A stretch of DNA of 64,000 nucleotides from Siccirubricoccus sp. G192 (GCF_019084075.1 NZ_JAHREN010000001.1:2267501-2331500), one strand, 5' to 3'; shown: positions 45,259 through 54,713, counted from the stretch's first letter. The notes: generated from the letters alone by a model not told the origin. Numbers and translations: made by a program.

Positions 45259-46293
45259 ATGGACGAGATCATCAGACAACTCGCGGTGGGCTATAAGGGG
45301 CTGAATGTCCTGGTCACGGGCGCCGATGGCTTCATCGGCTCCCACCTCGCCGAGCTGCTGGCGCGCTGCGGCGCGAATGTCACGGCGCTCAGCCTCTACA
45401 ATTCCTTCGACACGCATGGCTGGCTGGACGACCTGCCGGCGGAGGTGCGCGACGGCCTCCACGCCGTGCGCGGCGATGTGCGCGACGCGGCCTTCATCCA
45501 CCGCCTGGTGGCCCATCAGGACATCGTGTTCCATCTGGCGGCGCTGATCGCCATTCCCCATTCCTACGCGGCCGCCCAATCCTATGTGGAGACGAACGTT
45601 CTCGGGACTCTCAACGTGCTGGAGGCCGCGCGGGCGCATGGCATCATGCGCGTGGTCCACACCTCCACGAGCGAGGTCTATGGCACCGCGCTGACCACGC
45701 CGATCGCGGAGACCCATCCGCTGCAGGGACAATCCCCCTACTCGGCCTCGAAGATCGGGGCCGACATGATGGCGGAAGCCTATGCCCGCTCCTTCGGGCT
45801 GCCGGTCGCGATCCTGCGCCCCTTCAACACCTTCGGGCCGCGCCAGAGCGAGCGGGCCGTCATCGGGAGCATCCTGCGCCAGGCGCTCGATCCACGAGTG
45901 CCGACGATCCGGGTCGGCGATCTCTCGACGATCCGCGACTTCACCTTCGTCGAGGATACGGCAATGGCTTTCCTCACGATCGGGAACGATCCGCGGGTCG
46001 AGTGCGGCACTCCCTACAACGCCGGCAGCGGACGCGCCGTGACGATCGCCGAATTGGCCGACCTGACGGCCGAGGTGACCGGCAGCAACAAGCCGATCGA
46101 GACCGAGCCCCAGCGGGTGCGGCCCGAGCGGTCGGAGGTGCGCGAGCTCCTGGCCGATGCGAGCCGCTTCGCAGCTGCGACAGGCTGGCGCCCGCGCATC
46201 AGCCTGCGCGAGGGCTTGGCCCGTACGGCGCAGTGGTGGCGCGGCCGGCTGGAGAATGGGCGCGTGCGCCGCGAGCGGGACTACGTCACCTGA
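45259..46293 (+). CDS. NAD-dependent 4,6-dehydratase / epimerase (LegB-like)
   Basis: 344 residues, extended SDR. NAD motif NVLVTGADGFIGSHLAELLA; SLYNSFDTHGWLDDL; DIVFHLAALIAIPHSYAAAQ; catalytic Thr/Ser in VVHTSTSEVYGTA; Tyr-Lys in SPYSASKIGADMMAE; RPFNTFGPRQSERAVI. This combination, particularly ALIAIPHSY and YNS-x-x-x-x-G-W-L, matches the LegB group that converts UDP-GlcNAc (or a GDP analogue) to the 4-keto-6-deoxy sugar in legionaminic acid and bacillosamine-type pathways. ATG at 45259 lies after GGGGGAAACC. It acts with the aminotransferase at 43373. Confidence 0.88.
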   Translation: MDEIIRQLAVGYKGLNVLVTGADGFIGSHLAELLARCGANVTALSLYNSFDTHGWLDDLPAEVRDGLHAVRGDVRDAAFIHRLVAHQDIVFHLAALIAIPHSYAAAQSYVETNVLGTLNVLEAARAHGIMRVVHTSTSEVYGTALTTPIAETHPLQGQSPYSASKIGADMMAEAYARSFGLPVAILRPFNTFGPRQSERAVIGSILRQALDPRVPTIRVGDLSTIRDFTFVEDTAMAFLTIGNDPRVECGTPYNAGSGRAVTIAELADLTAEVTGSNKPIETEPQRVRPERSEVRELLADASRFAAATGWRPRISLREGLARTAQWWRGRLENGRVRRERDYVT

Positions 46294-46424
46294 CCTGTCC
46301 CGCCGCTCCCTCAAGAGGGGTAGGCACGCCTACCCCCGAAGTCCCGTGGCGGCACGGATTGGCCGATCTAAGCTTGCCCCCTCGCAATCATGCCGTGCTG
46401 CGGCAGATTTTTGGGATCGTGCGC

Positions 46425-48521
46425 ATGACCATCCCGCCTCGTCCCGGCCTCCGTCCGGTCCCGCATTGGTCCCTCCGCTCCGCCGGCCTCCGGGAACCTG
46501 CTGTGGGACCTTCGCGCGCTCTTCTGTGCAGCTCGGTCTGCCTCGCCGCCCTGCTTTCCCTGGTGCCTCTGTCCGCCCGCGGCGCGGACTACCGGTTGCA
46601 GGCCGGCGATGTGGTCGAGATTTCCGTAGCAGGGGCGCCCGACCTTCGCCAGCGCGTGCCGGTGCAGCTCGACGGGACCCTCGCCCTTCCAGTGGCCGGT
46701 CGGATTCCCGCCGCGGGCACAACCCTTGCCGAGGTGCAGGCGCGCATCCAGATGGCCCTGGCCAGCACGGCATTGCGCAGCTACACGGCGGACGGGCGAG
46801 AGATGCTGCGCATCTTCGAGCGCGACCAGATCTCGGCCTCGGTGGTCGAGTACCGGCCGGTTTTCGTCAGCGGCAACGTGGTGCGTCCAGGCGAGCAGGC
46901 ATTCCGGCCTCGCATGACGGTCCGTCAGGCATGGGCCTCCGCGGGCGGCTCTGCCACAGGGCGGCTCGAGGCGGGAGCGGCCGGCGAGGCCGCCCAGCTA
47001 CGCGCGGACTATGTTGCGAACTGGATCAGCCTCGCGGCGTGGCACGCCCGCGTCTGGCGCCTCAAAGCGGAGCTCGGGGAAGAGACCGCCTTCGACCGCG
47101 CCGCCCTGCCTCCGGCACCGGTATCGGAGCCGATCCTGGAGCAGCTCCTGGCGCGGGAAGCGGAGTATCGCAAGACCCGCCAATCCGACCGCGCTCGCGA
47201 GGAAGCCTATCTGCGTGACGCCATCGCGGAGGCGGACAGGCAGATCGCTGCGCTGACCTCCCGGCAGGGTCAGGAGGAGGAGGGTGTCGAGGCCGATACG
47301 GCGGAATTCCAACGGGCGACGCGGCTCCTGAGGCAGGGTCTCCTCACGAATTCCCGGGTGGTCGATACCCGCCGGGTCCTGCTGTTCTCCTCGACCCGCG
47401 AGTTGCAGACTGCGGTCCAGCTCATCACCGTCCGCCGCCAGCGCATCGAGCTTCAGCACGATCTCGAACGGGTTGACGATCAGCGCCGGATCCATCTGCT
47501 CGAGGAACTCCAGGAAGCTTCGCTGAAATTGTCGAGCGACCGCGTGCGTCTCGAGGCTGTGGAGGAAAAGCTCAGGCTCGCCGGCATGCCGCTCCCGCGC
47601 GGCAGTGAAGCGGGTGATATGACGATCACCCTGGTGCGGACGGGCGAGAACGGCTCGATCATGATCCCGGCAAACATGGACACCGAGCTGCAGCCGGGCG
47701 ATGTCGTCGATATCGGCCGCGGCCCGGGGCCGGCGGAGCTGCTCGGAGAGGGGCAGCTCGCCGAATCGCGCCGCAGGCGGTCAATGCTGGCCGCCGCCGG
47801 CCCGGATACCCCGGGCGCCAGCCGCGAGTCCGCCGGCGCACCACACCGGCCGGCACCGCCATCCCTCGCCGTTACTGTGGCGATGGCATCCGAGGCGTCC
47901 CCTGGCACTGCGCCACCTCCGGCCAGGATGGCCACCAATGCCAGGCCGCCAATGGTGGCGGCGGGCGCGACCGCCGGGGCCACGGCACCGGTCCCGAGGG
48001 CGGACGAAGGGCCGCCCAGCCTCGCCCCCAGGGAAACGGGCATGGCTCGTCGGCCGAAGGCAGCGCCGATGGCCTCCGCTGACACCACTGCCTCCGCCGG
48101 AGCGGCCCCGGCACAGCCCTCAGCTCGGGGGAAGCCGGCCGATCCGGCACCAAAGGCAGCCGCGCTCCCGCTCGCTTCGGCCGTGGGCCACGTGCGGCCG
48201 GAGCCGGCGGCGGATCAACCCAGCCGCTCCGAACCGGAACAGGCCATGATCGCTGCGCTGCTCCGGCGAGGCCATGCCCTCCTCGCGCTCGGCGATATCT
48301 CCGGCGCACGGCGCTTCTTCGAGCGCGCCGCCCTGTCCGGCAGCGCCGAGGGAGCGCTCGCTGCCGGCGGCACGCATGATCCGATCGCCCTTGGGCGCCT
48401 TCGTGCTGTCGGCATCCAGCCCGATCCGGCGGCCGCCGCCGCCTGGTACCGCCGCGCCACGGAGCTCGGCGCGGCGGATGCCGAGATTCGCCTCGCCGCA
48501 CTCAACAGGGCGATGCCGTGA
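46425..48521 (+). CDS. Wza-like polysaccharide export protein with an added C-terminal Sel1/TPR-type domain
   Basis: 698 residues. After a signal sequence (LCSSVCLAALLSLVPLSARG) comes the export domain (ADYRLQAGDVVEISVAGAPD ... LPVAGRIPAAGTTLAEVQAR), an SLBB block (VFVSGNVVRPGEQAFRPRMT), a long helical coiled coil (about 220-360) and a second SLBB-type end (TGENGSIMIPANMDTELQPG). Most Wza-like proteins stop near here. This one continues with about 150 residues of Pro/Ala-rich linker and then LLRRGHALLALGDISGARRF ... AAAAWYRRATELGAADAEIR, a Sel1/TPR-like helical repeat. It forms the outer-membrane channel; the extension might recruit a periplasmic partner. ATG at 46425 is inferred from the signal peptide. 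Confidence 0.8.
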   Translation: MTIPPRPGLRPVPHWSLRSAGLREPAVGPSRALLCSSVCLAALLSLVPLSARGADYRLQAGDVVEISVAGAPDLRQRVPVQLDGTLALPVAGRIPAAGTTLAEVQARIQMALASTALRSYTADGREMLRIFERDQISASVVEYRPVFVSGNVVRPGEQAFRPRMTVRQAWASAGGSATGRLEAGAAGEAAQLRADYVANWISLAAWHARVWRLKAELGEETAFDRAALPPAPVSEPILEQLLAREAEYRKTRQSDRAREEAYLRDAIAEADRQIAALTSRQGQEEEGVEADTAEFQRATRLLRQGLLTNSRVVDTRRVLLFSSTRELQTAVQLITVRRQRIELQHDLERVDDQRRIHLLEELQEASLKLSSDRVRLEAVEEKLRLAGMPLPRGSEAGDMTITLVRTGENGSIMIPANMDTELQPGDVVDIGRGPGPAELLGEGQLAESRRRRSMLAAAGPDTPGASRESAGAPHRPAPPSLAVTVAMASEASPGTAPPPARMATNARPPMVAAGATAGATAPVPRADEGPPSLAPRETGMARRPKAAPMASADTTASAGAAPAQPSARGKPADPAPKAAALPLASAVGHVRPEPAADQPSRSEPEQAMIAALLRRGHALLALGDISGARRFFERAALSGSAEGALAAGGTHDPIALGRLRAVGIQPDPAAAAAWYRRATELGAADAEIRLAALNRAMP

Positions 48522-48584
48522 CTGCGCCAAGGCCGCGTCGCATCCTGCTCCAGGCATTTGCCCTGACGGTCGCAGCGGGTGGGC

Positions 48585-48753
48585 TGGCGAGAACGGCCCG
48601 GTCATGATCCCGGCGGACATGGACACCGAACTGGGGCCGGGCAACGTCGTCGATACCGACTGCGGCCCGGAGCCGGGGAGATGCCTGGAGAGGGGCCGCG
48701 CACCGGACCGCGCGACACGGGTGATCGAGGCACCTGCACTGACGCCGCGCTGA
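48585..48753 (+). pseudogene. Degenerate duplicate of the exporter's SLBB end
   Basis: The translated stretch GENGPVMIPADMDTELGPGN is nearly identical to GENGSIMIPANMDTELQPGD of the exporter (DNA about 47643-47760). It is followed by VVDTDCGPEPGRCLERG, matching VVDIGRGPGPAELLGEG, then diverges to a stop. No start codon or upstream domain belongs to it, so it is a partial duplication sitting between exporter and kinase genes. Confidence 0.7.
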
Positions 48754-48776
48754 GGGGACGAAGCGGAGTGACGAGC

Positions 48777-49616
48777 ATGACAGGTCTGATCGACATCCGG
48801 GGTGGTTCCGCCGGCTCGGCACCGCTTCGATATCCGCCCCTGAATCGCTCCGCAGACCTGCGGCCCGTCGTGGTGGAGCTCTTCGGTCCGGCGGCGTCCG
48901 GCAAGACGACACTTGCGCATGCGCTCCATCTTGCCCTCGAGGCCGCGGGCTGCCGGAGCGAGCTTGTCGCCAGCGCGCGCCCTGCCGAGCGCGCGGGGAA
49001 CGGTTCTGAACCGGCGCATGCAACCCGCCGCAGGCTTACCGGTCCATTGAGTCGGGCGGCCAAGATTTTTGGCGCGATTGCCGAGCTTGGATCGCAGGAC
49101 GCGGTTGGCGCGCAGCTCCTCACGCTTTTTCCGCCGCGCTCTCCGCTCTCGCAGCTGCGCCACCGGCGCTATCTGGCGCGGCTCAACCGAGCCCTGGCAG
49201 CGGACCGCCCCTTGGCCGAGATCCTGATTCTCGACCAGGGCTATCTATCGGCCCTGTGCTCGCTTGCGGCCCGGTCCGGGCTTGCGCAGGCGACCGATGC
49301 CAGCAGCATATTGACGCGCGCCCTCGACCTCACACCGCCGGCCGATCTCGTGGTCTGGGTGGAGACCCCCCGGGCGGCGCTGGAAGAGCGCCTTGGCAAA
49401 CGGCTGGCGCGGCAGACGCCCCTCGAACGGTTCTTCGAGCTGGACCTCTCCACCACCATGGAGCAGGCGCGGCTGGCGGATGTCGTGCGCGGCCTGCTGC
49501 GGGCCCGCGGGCGCCCGGTCGTGCAGGTCCTCGGGCTCGGCCCGGCCCAATTGGACGACGCGGTCCGACAGGCCTTGGGGGCGGTCGGCGCCTTGCTCGC
49601 GGAGCATGCCGCATGA
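48777..49616 (+). CDS. P-loop NTPase, kinase-like, of a polysaccharide locus
   Basis: 279 residues. Walker A is VVVELFGPAASGKTTLAHAL near residue 37; a Walker-B-like acidic strand is EILILDQGYLSALCSLAARS and a later strand is PPADLVVWVETPRAALEERL, the layout of thymidylate-kinase/deoxynucleoside-kinase-like P-loop proteins. The segment RLGKRLARQTPLERFFELDL could be a lid. The substrate is unknown. It sits between exporter and flippase, and the fused kinase domain of the gene at 51105 has a similar layout, so both may act on the same glycan or its precursor. ATG at 48777 follows CGGAG. Confidence 0.65.
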   Translation: MTGLIDIRGGSAGSAPLRYPPLNRSADLRPVVVELFGPAASGKTTLAHALHLALEAAGCRSELVASARPAERAGNGSEPAHATRRRLTGPLSRAAKIFGAIAELGSQDAVGAQLLTLFPPRSPLSQLRHRRYLARLNRALAADRPLAEILILDQGYLSALCSLAARSGLAQATDASSILTRALDLTPPADLVVWVETPRAALEERLGKRLARQTPLERFFELDLSTTMEQARLADVVRGLLRARGRPVVQVLGLGPAQLDDAVRQALGAVGALLAEHAA

Positions 49617-49689
49617 CAGTGACAGGCGACAGGACCTGGACTCGCGCAGTCCCGGCCGCAGATGGCCGCGTCTGGACGGGAGCGGCGTC

Positions 49690-51108
49690 ATGAGGGAGGA
49701 GCTCTCGGCCGCCCTCCCGCTCCCCGCCTCCATGCGCGAGGCCCATCCGAAGCGCCTCCTGCGCAGCCGGGTTTCGCAGCTTGCAGCGGCAAGCGGAGGC
49801 TCCCTCGTAGTGTACATCGTCGGGGCCGGGGTGAGCTACCTCGCACAGGTCGCGACGGCACGCCTGATCGGGGGCACAAGTTTCGGAGTCTATGTCTACG
49901 TTCTGGCCTGGACCACGCTCCTGGCCAATGCGGCCACCCTTGGCTTCCATACCTCCCTGCTACGGCTCCTCCCCGCTTACCGCGCCGCCCAGGACTGGCC
50001 GCGGGCAAGGGGACTCGTGCGCTTCTCGGCCTGGGGCACCGCCTTGTCGGGCTGCATCGCCGCGGGAGTCGGGGTCGGCACGGCCGTCTTCGTCCTCGGG
50101 ACCCACTCGGAACAGGCACAGACCTTTCTGATCGGATTATGGGCAATTCCCATCATCGCCCTCCTGCTCGTGGTCGCCACGAGCGTCAGGGCCTGGGGCG
50201 GCGTCGTGTCGGCCCTCATTCCCGGGCACATCCTCCGCGACGCTCTGGCGGTCGCCGTCCTGGGGACAGTGCTGGCAGGCGGCTTGCTCGCGCCTGGCGC
50301 CCCCGCCGCCGCGGTGGCCCTGGTCGCGGGAACATTCGGCGCGCTCGCGGCCAGCTATGGGCTGCTGCGCCGCAGGAGGCCGCCGGAGCTCGATACTGCG
50401 CGGGCGGCCTTCGCGCTCGGTGACTGGCTTCGTCCGACCCTGCCCCTGACGGCCTTCATGTTGGCCGATGTGCTGATGAGCCGGGCGGGGGTTCTGGTAC
50501 TCGGCTCCGCCGGTGCCACCCGTGAGGCAGGCATATTCGCGGTCGCGTACAGCCTCGCACTCCTGGCCGCGCTGCCTCGGATGGCCATCGCCTCCGCCTT
50601 CGCGCCGACGGTTTCGGACCTTCATGTGCGCGGCGAGCGGATGCGCCTTCAGCTCCTCTCGGCCCGCGCCTCCCGGCTCTCGCTGATGACCACCCTACTG
50701 GTCGCGGTTCCGTTGGTGCTGGCGGCCAAGCCGCTTCTGTCGCTGTTCGGGGCGGGGTTTGCGGCGGGCGCGCCGGCGGTGGTCGTTCTTGTCCTTGCCC
50801 AGCTCTTCGCCGCGGCATGCGGCCCGCAGCAGCACCTGCTGACTATGACCGGAAATGAGCGGGCGGCGGCTCTCACCCTGGCCGGTGCCGCGGGCGTGAA
50901 CTTCATCTGTGCCCTGCTGCTGGTCGATGCCATGGGCCTTTTCGGAGTGGCCCTGGCCTCGGCAGGAAGTCTCGTCGCCTGGAACCTCTCCATCCTCTCC
51001 GTCGCGTGGCGCCGGCTTGGGCTCCGGCCCGGACTGGCGGTCGCCATGCGCAACGAGACGTCGGACGAGGGGGCATCCGCATCCCGGATCGGAGAGGCCA
51101 AGCCATGA
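49690..51108 (+). CDS. Wzx-type polysaccharide flippase (MOP superfamily)
   Basis: 472 residues with about 12-14 transmembrane helices. The N-terminus has GGSLVVYIVGAGVSYLAQVA then TARLIGGTSFGVYVYVLAWT, the family start with the conserved G-x-x-x-F/Y-G. Later helices include MLADVLMSRAGVLVLGS and ASAFAPTVSDLHVRGE. It flips undecaprenyl-linked repeat units to the periplasm for the polymerase at 41065. ATG at 49690 is used; ATG 49732 is an alternative. Its stop overlaps the start of the next gene by 4 bases (ATGA). Confidence 0.85.
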   Translation: MREELSAALPLPASMREAHPKRLLRSRVSQLAAASGGSLVVYIVGAGVSYLAQVATARLIGGTSFGVYVYVLAWTTLLANAATLGFHTSLLRLLPAYRAAQDWPRARGLVRFSAWGTALSGCIAAGVGVGTAVFVLGTHSEQAQTFLIGLWAIPIIALLLVVATSVRAWGGVVSALIPGHILRDALAVAVLGTVLAGGLLAPGAPAAAVALVAGTFGALAASYGLLRRRRPPELDTARAAFALGDWLRPTLPLTAFMLADVLMSRAGVLVLGSAGATREAGIFAVAYSLALLAALPRMAIASAFAPTVSDLHVRGERMRLQLLSARASRLSLMTTLLVAVPLVLAAKPLLSLFGAGFAAGAPAVVVLVLAQLFAAACGPQQHLLTMTGNERAAALTLAGAAGVNFICALLLVDAMGLFGVALASAGSLVAWNLSILSVAWRRLGLRPGLAVAMRNETSDEGASASRIGEAKP

Positions 51109-52638
51109 ACATGCAGCATGCCATTTCCACCGCGGAGATTGCAGGAGAGGCGATTCGGGACGCCGCTCCGCCGACCCTGTCCCAGCCGCTTCATGCTCTC
51201 CTCGCCGCCCTGGACGGGAGAGGCGTTCGCTACTGCCATTGGAAAAGCAATATCCGCCTCGCTCAGGCTCTCACGGGGAAAGAGGACCTCGATCTGCTGG
51301 TGCATCGGGAGGATGCCGGCCCGTTCCAGGCGGCGCTGGCCGAGGCCGGTTTCAAGCGCGCCGCCTCCCGCGCCGGCCTGGGCCACCCCGGCGTGTTTCA
51401 CGCCCTGGCCCTCGACGAGGCGATGGGTCGGCTCGTGCATGTGCATGCCTATGTCCAGATCGTGGGCGGCGACAGCCTGGTGAAAAGCTACCGGCTGCCG
51501 ATCGAGACGCTGCTTCTCTCCGACCGCCGCCTCCTGCATGGATTGCCGGTCCCCGCCCCTGAGGTGGAACTCGCCGTCTTCGCGTTGCGAATCGCCCTCA
51601 AGCATGCAGGCCCGGTCGAGGCAGCGATGGCGAACCGGGATTATCGTGGAGTGGTCGAGGAACTGGCCTGGCTGCGCGGGCAGGCTGACGAAGAACAGGC
51701 CAGCCGCCTGTTCACGGCGCTGGTGCCGGAGGCCGGTCCGGCGCTGTTTTCCAGGCTTCTGGAGGCGATCGGATCCGAGCGGGCGCTCGGGCGCCGTCTC
51801 CTGCTCGGATCCTTGCTCGCCTGGCGGCTGCGCGGCCTGCGCCGGCTCGGGCCGGTGGCGGCCATCCGGTCGCGCCTGCGTCGAGTGGCCGCCTTGGCGG
51901 CACGCCGCCTGTCGCGCCGCAAGGACATGGTCCTGGAGACGGGGGGGCACCATCGTGGCCCTGGTGGGATCGAAGGCGACCGGCAAATCGACTCTGGGGA
52001 ACGGCGTCGCGCAGCGGCTTGCACAGCAACTCGACGTGGTGCGGATCCACGCCGGGAAACCGCCGGCCACGATCCTTTCGGCAGTGCCGCGCTTGTTCCT
52101 GCCCCTGGCACGCCGCTTATTTTCGAACGAGCGGCCCAGCGCCTACGAGGCCTCCGAGCGGCGCCGGGAGCACAGCTATTCGATGCTCTACGTTCTACGC
52201 ATGACGCTTCTGGCCTATGACCGGCGTAGGCTGCTGCATCGGAGCCGGCGGGCCGCGGCGGCTGGCGCCATTGTGGTCAGCGACCGCTATCCGTCCGAGA
52301 CCGCCGGGACGAGCGACAGCAGTTGCTTCGACCAGGCTGCGCTGGACGCTTGCCGCTCGCCTGTCAAGCGGTGGCTCATGCGGCTGGAGCGCAGGCTCTA
52401 TGCTGCCCTCCCCCGTCCCGGACTCGTCCTGCGGCTCGAGGCGCCGGTGGAGACGACGATCAGGCGGGACGCGGAGAGGTCAAAGCCCGAAGGCCCGGAT
52501 GCCGCGGCAGTGCTGCGACGCTGGGATCTCGAGACGCGGGCCGAATTCGCCGGCTCGTCCGTGATCCGGCTGCGCACCGACGCTCCGATCGAGGAAACCT
52601 TGCGCACGGCGGTTCGAGCGGTCTGGAAACATCTCTGA
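51105..52638 (+). pseudogene. Nucleotidyltransferase-like domain fused to a thymidylate-kinase-like domain, one frameshift
   Basis: The first frame has a minimal nucleotidyltransferase-like domain: VRYCHWKSNIRLAQALTGKE then DLDLLVHRED (D-x-D metal motif), GHPGVFHALALDEAMGRLVH and VHAYVQIVGGDSLVKSY. After a helical linker, the frame breaks at a seven-G run (51941-51947); with six G it continues VLETGGTIVALVGSKATGKS (Walker A). The kinase domain follows: GAIVVSDRYPSETAGTSDSS (DRY-type catalytic Asp-Arg), RPGLVLRLEAPVETTIRRDA and a C-terminal lid. The reconstructed length is about 510 residues. The architecture resembles uncharacterised proteins in surface-glycan loci. It starts within the flippase stop codon, so it is translationally coupled and last in the operon. 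Confidence 0.65.
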
Positions 52639-52759
52639 CCCGGTCATGCGGCTTCCGGCTACCAACCAGGCCATCAAACAGGTAGCGCTACTGTTGGCGA
52701 AGCCGGCGAGCGGGGGGGGCGCGATGGTGCAGGGTGGGTGTCCCGCTCCGAGGCCGGCC

Positions 52760-52873
52760 ATGTCGCTCCGCCCGCAGCCGCCGCTCCCGCCTGTCCCCGA
52801 TGGCACCGCCCGCATTGCCCGCGCGGTGTTCCGCCGTGGCAATCCGTATGTGCTCCTGCGTGACCGGCTCGGG
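52760..52873 (+). pseudogene. IS1182-type transposase N-terminal remnant
   Basis: MSLRPQPPLPPVPDGTARIA then RAVFRRGNPYVLLRDRLG is the characteristic start of IS1182-family transposases (M-S-L-x-P-Q-P...P-E-x-T-A-R-x-A-R-A-A-F-P-x-G-N). Only about 38 residues remain before unrelated sequence. It marks the right boundary of the exopolysaccharide locus. Confidence 0.6.
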
Positions 52874-53258
52874 TTAGCGGGGAGCGCCAAGCCCGTCGCC
52901 TACCGGAGTGGCTTCCCGGTGATGCCGACCATCTTCTTGAGGCATTCAATCGTGGCTTTGCCAGCCGCCGGACCACGATCGCCGGTAAGGCCGCCCCTTG
53001 CCCAGCGGACAAGGTGAACCGGCACTTCCAGGCACCGCATCCGAACGCCCTGTGGGTGTCGGACTTTACCTATGTCGCCACCTGGCAGGGCTTCGTGTAC
53101 GTGGCCTTCATCATCGACGTCTTCGCCCGCCGCATTGTCGGCTGGCGGGTATCGAGGACGGCGCATGCGGACTTCGTCCTCGATGCCCTCGATCAGGCGC
53201 TGCACGACCGCCGTCCGCTGAAGGGCGGCGTCATTCACCACTCGGATCAGGGGTCGCA

Positions 53259-54713
53259 AGGTGGATTCAAGTGGTCGTCGCAACACCAAGGCGGAGGGTG
53301 GTTACGATGGCTGGTCGGCGGCGTTCGGATTGGGCTTTGCGGGCGAAGTCTCCTTCGCCTGGCCGCCCGGAAGTAGCCTGGCGTGAGGACCGGCGGCGCT
53401 TTTGGACGTTGATTGCGGCGGGACAGTCGAGCTGGGACGCGGCGATCGGCGTGGGGGTGTCGGAGGCGGTTGGGTCCCGCTGGTTTCGGGAGGCGGGCGG
53501 GATGCCACCATCGACGCTCGGGCGGTCGTCAAAGCCGCCTTCGGGACGATACCTGTTGTTTGCGGAGCGCGAGGAGATTGCGTTGCTGCGAGCCCAGGGC
53601 TGTGGAGTGCGAGAGGTTGCCCGGCGGCTGCGACGGGCGGCATCGACGGTCTCGCGCGAGCTACGGCGCAATGCGGCCACGCGCAGCGGCAACCTGGAGT
53701 ACAGGGCCACGACGGCGCAGTGGCATGCTGAGCGGGCGGCGCGGCGTCCGAAGCCGGCGAAGCTGGTGACGCACCCGGCGCTGAGGGCGTATGTGCAAGA
53801 TCGGCTGGCGGGTGCCGTGGTCTCTCCAGGCGGGGCTACGGTGCCCGGACCGGCGGTGCCGTGGAAGGGCCGGCGGCATGGACCGAGGCAGCCTCGGCGC
53901 TGGGCGAGAGGATGGAGCCCGCAGCAGATCTCGCGGCGGCTGCGGCTCGACTTTCCTGGCGATGGTGCGATGCGGATCAGCCATGAGGCCATCTACCAGT
54001 CGCTCTACGTCCAGGGCCGCGGCGCGCTGCGCCGCGAGCTGACGGCCTGCCTGCGAACCGGGCGGGCGCTGCGCGTGCCGCGGGCGCGGAGCCGGGGGCG
54101 CGGCAAGTCGCATGTCGCGCCCGAGGTGCTGATCAGCCAGCGCCCGGCGGAGGCGGACGACCGGGCCGTGCCGGGGCATTGGGAGGGAGACCTCATCCTT
54201 GGCCTTGGCAGCTCAGCAATCGGCACCCTGGTGGAGCGCACGACACGGTTCACGATGCTGCTGCACCTGCCCCGCATGCCGGGTCATGGAGAGGGAACGC
54301 GCGTCAAGAACGGCCCGGCGCTGGCCGGGCATGGGGCGGAAGCGGTGCGCGACGCCATCACGCGCACGATCACCACCCTGCCGGAGGCGCTGCGGCGGTC
54401 ACTCACCTGGGATCAGGGTGCGGAGATGACGGAGCATCCGCGGCTGCGGATCGACACCGGCGTGCAGGTGTACTTCTGCGAGCCGCACAGCCCGTGGCAG
54501 CGTGGCACGAACGAGAACACCAACGGGCTGCTGCGGCAGTACTTCCCGAAGGGGACTGACCTGAGCGCGCACGGCGCCGATGACCTCGCGGCCGTGGCTG
54601 CGGCGCTCAATGGCAGGCCTCGCAAGACGCTCGGCTGGAGAACGCCAGCCGAAGCGCTTGACGAGGCGCTGCGATCGGCTCAGGCAGGCGTTGCGACGAC
54701 CAGTTGAGCCTGG
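53259..54713 (+). mobile_element. IS30-family element, copy 1 (about 1455 bp)
   Basis: Both ends carry the inverted sequence TCAA-(G/C)-TGGTCGTCGCAAC. GCA at 53256-53258 and 54714-54716 is a 3-bp target duplication. It contains one intact transposase gene. A second copy is at 59650-61109. Confidence 0.85.
53307..54707 (+). CDS. IS30-family transposase
   Basis: 466 residues, intact. The N-terminal helix-turn-helix is EREEIALLRAQGCGVREVAR then ASTVSRELRRNA, the characteristic IS30 motif; LEYRATTAQWHAERAARRPK follows. The DDE core includes VPGHWEGDLILGLGSSAIGT (first Asp), LTWDQGAEMTEHPRL (second Asp) and SPWQRGTNENTNGLLRQYFP (Glu), ending NGRPRKTLGWRTPAEALDEA. ATG at 53307 gives the normal start MAGRRRSDW. 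It is probably functional. Confidence 0.93.
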   Translation: MAGRRRSDWALRAKSPSPGRPEVAWREDRRRFWTLIAAGQSSWDAAIGVGVSEAVGSRWFREAGGMPPSTLGRSSKPPSGRYLLFAEREEIALLRAQGCGVREVARRLRRAASTVSRELRRNAATRSGNLEYRATTAQWHAERAARRPKPAKLVTHPALRAYVQDRLAGAVVSPGGATVPGPAVPWKGRRHGPRQPRRWARGWSPQQISRRLRLDFPGDGAMRISHEAIYQSLYVQGRGALRRELTACLRTGRALRVPRARSRGRGKSHVAPEVLISQRPAEADDRAVPGHWEGDLILGLGSSAIGTLVERTTRFTMLLHLPRMPGHGEGTRVKNGPALAGHGAEAVRDAITRTITTLPEALRRSLTWDQGAEMTEHPRLRIDTGVQVYFCEPHSPWQRGTNENTNGLLRQYFPKGTDLSAHGADDLAAVAAALNGRPRKTLGWRTPAEALDEALRSAQAGVATTS

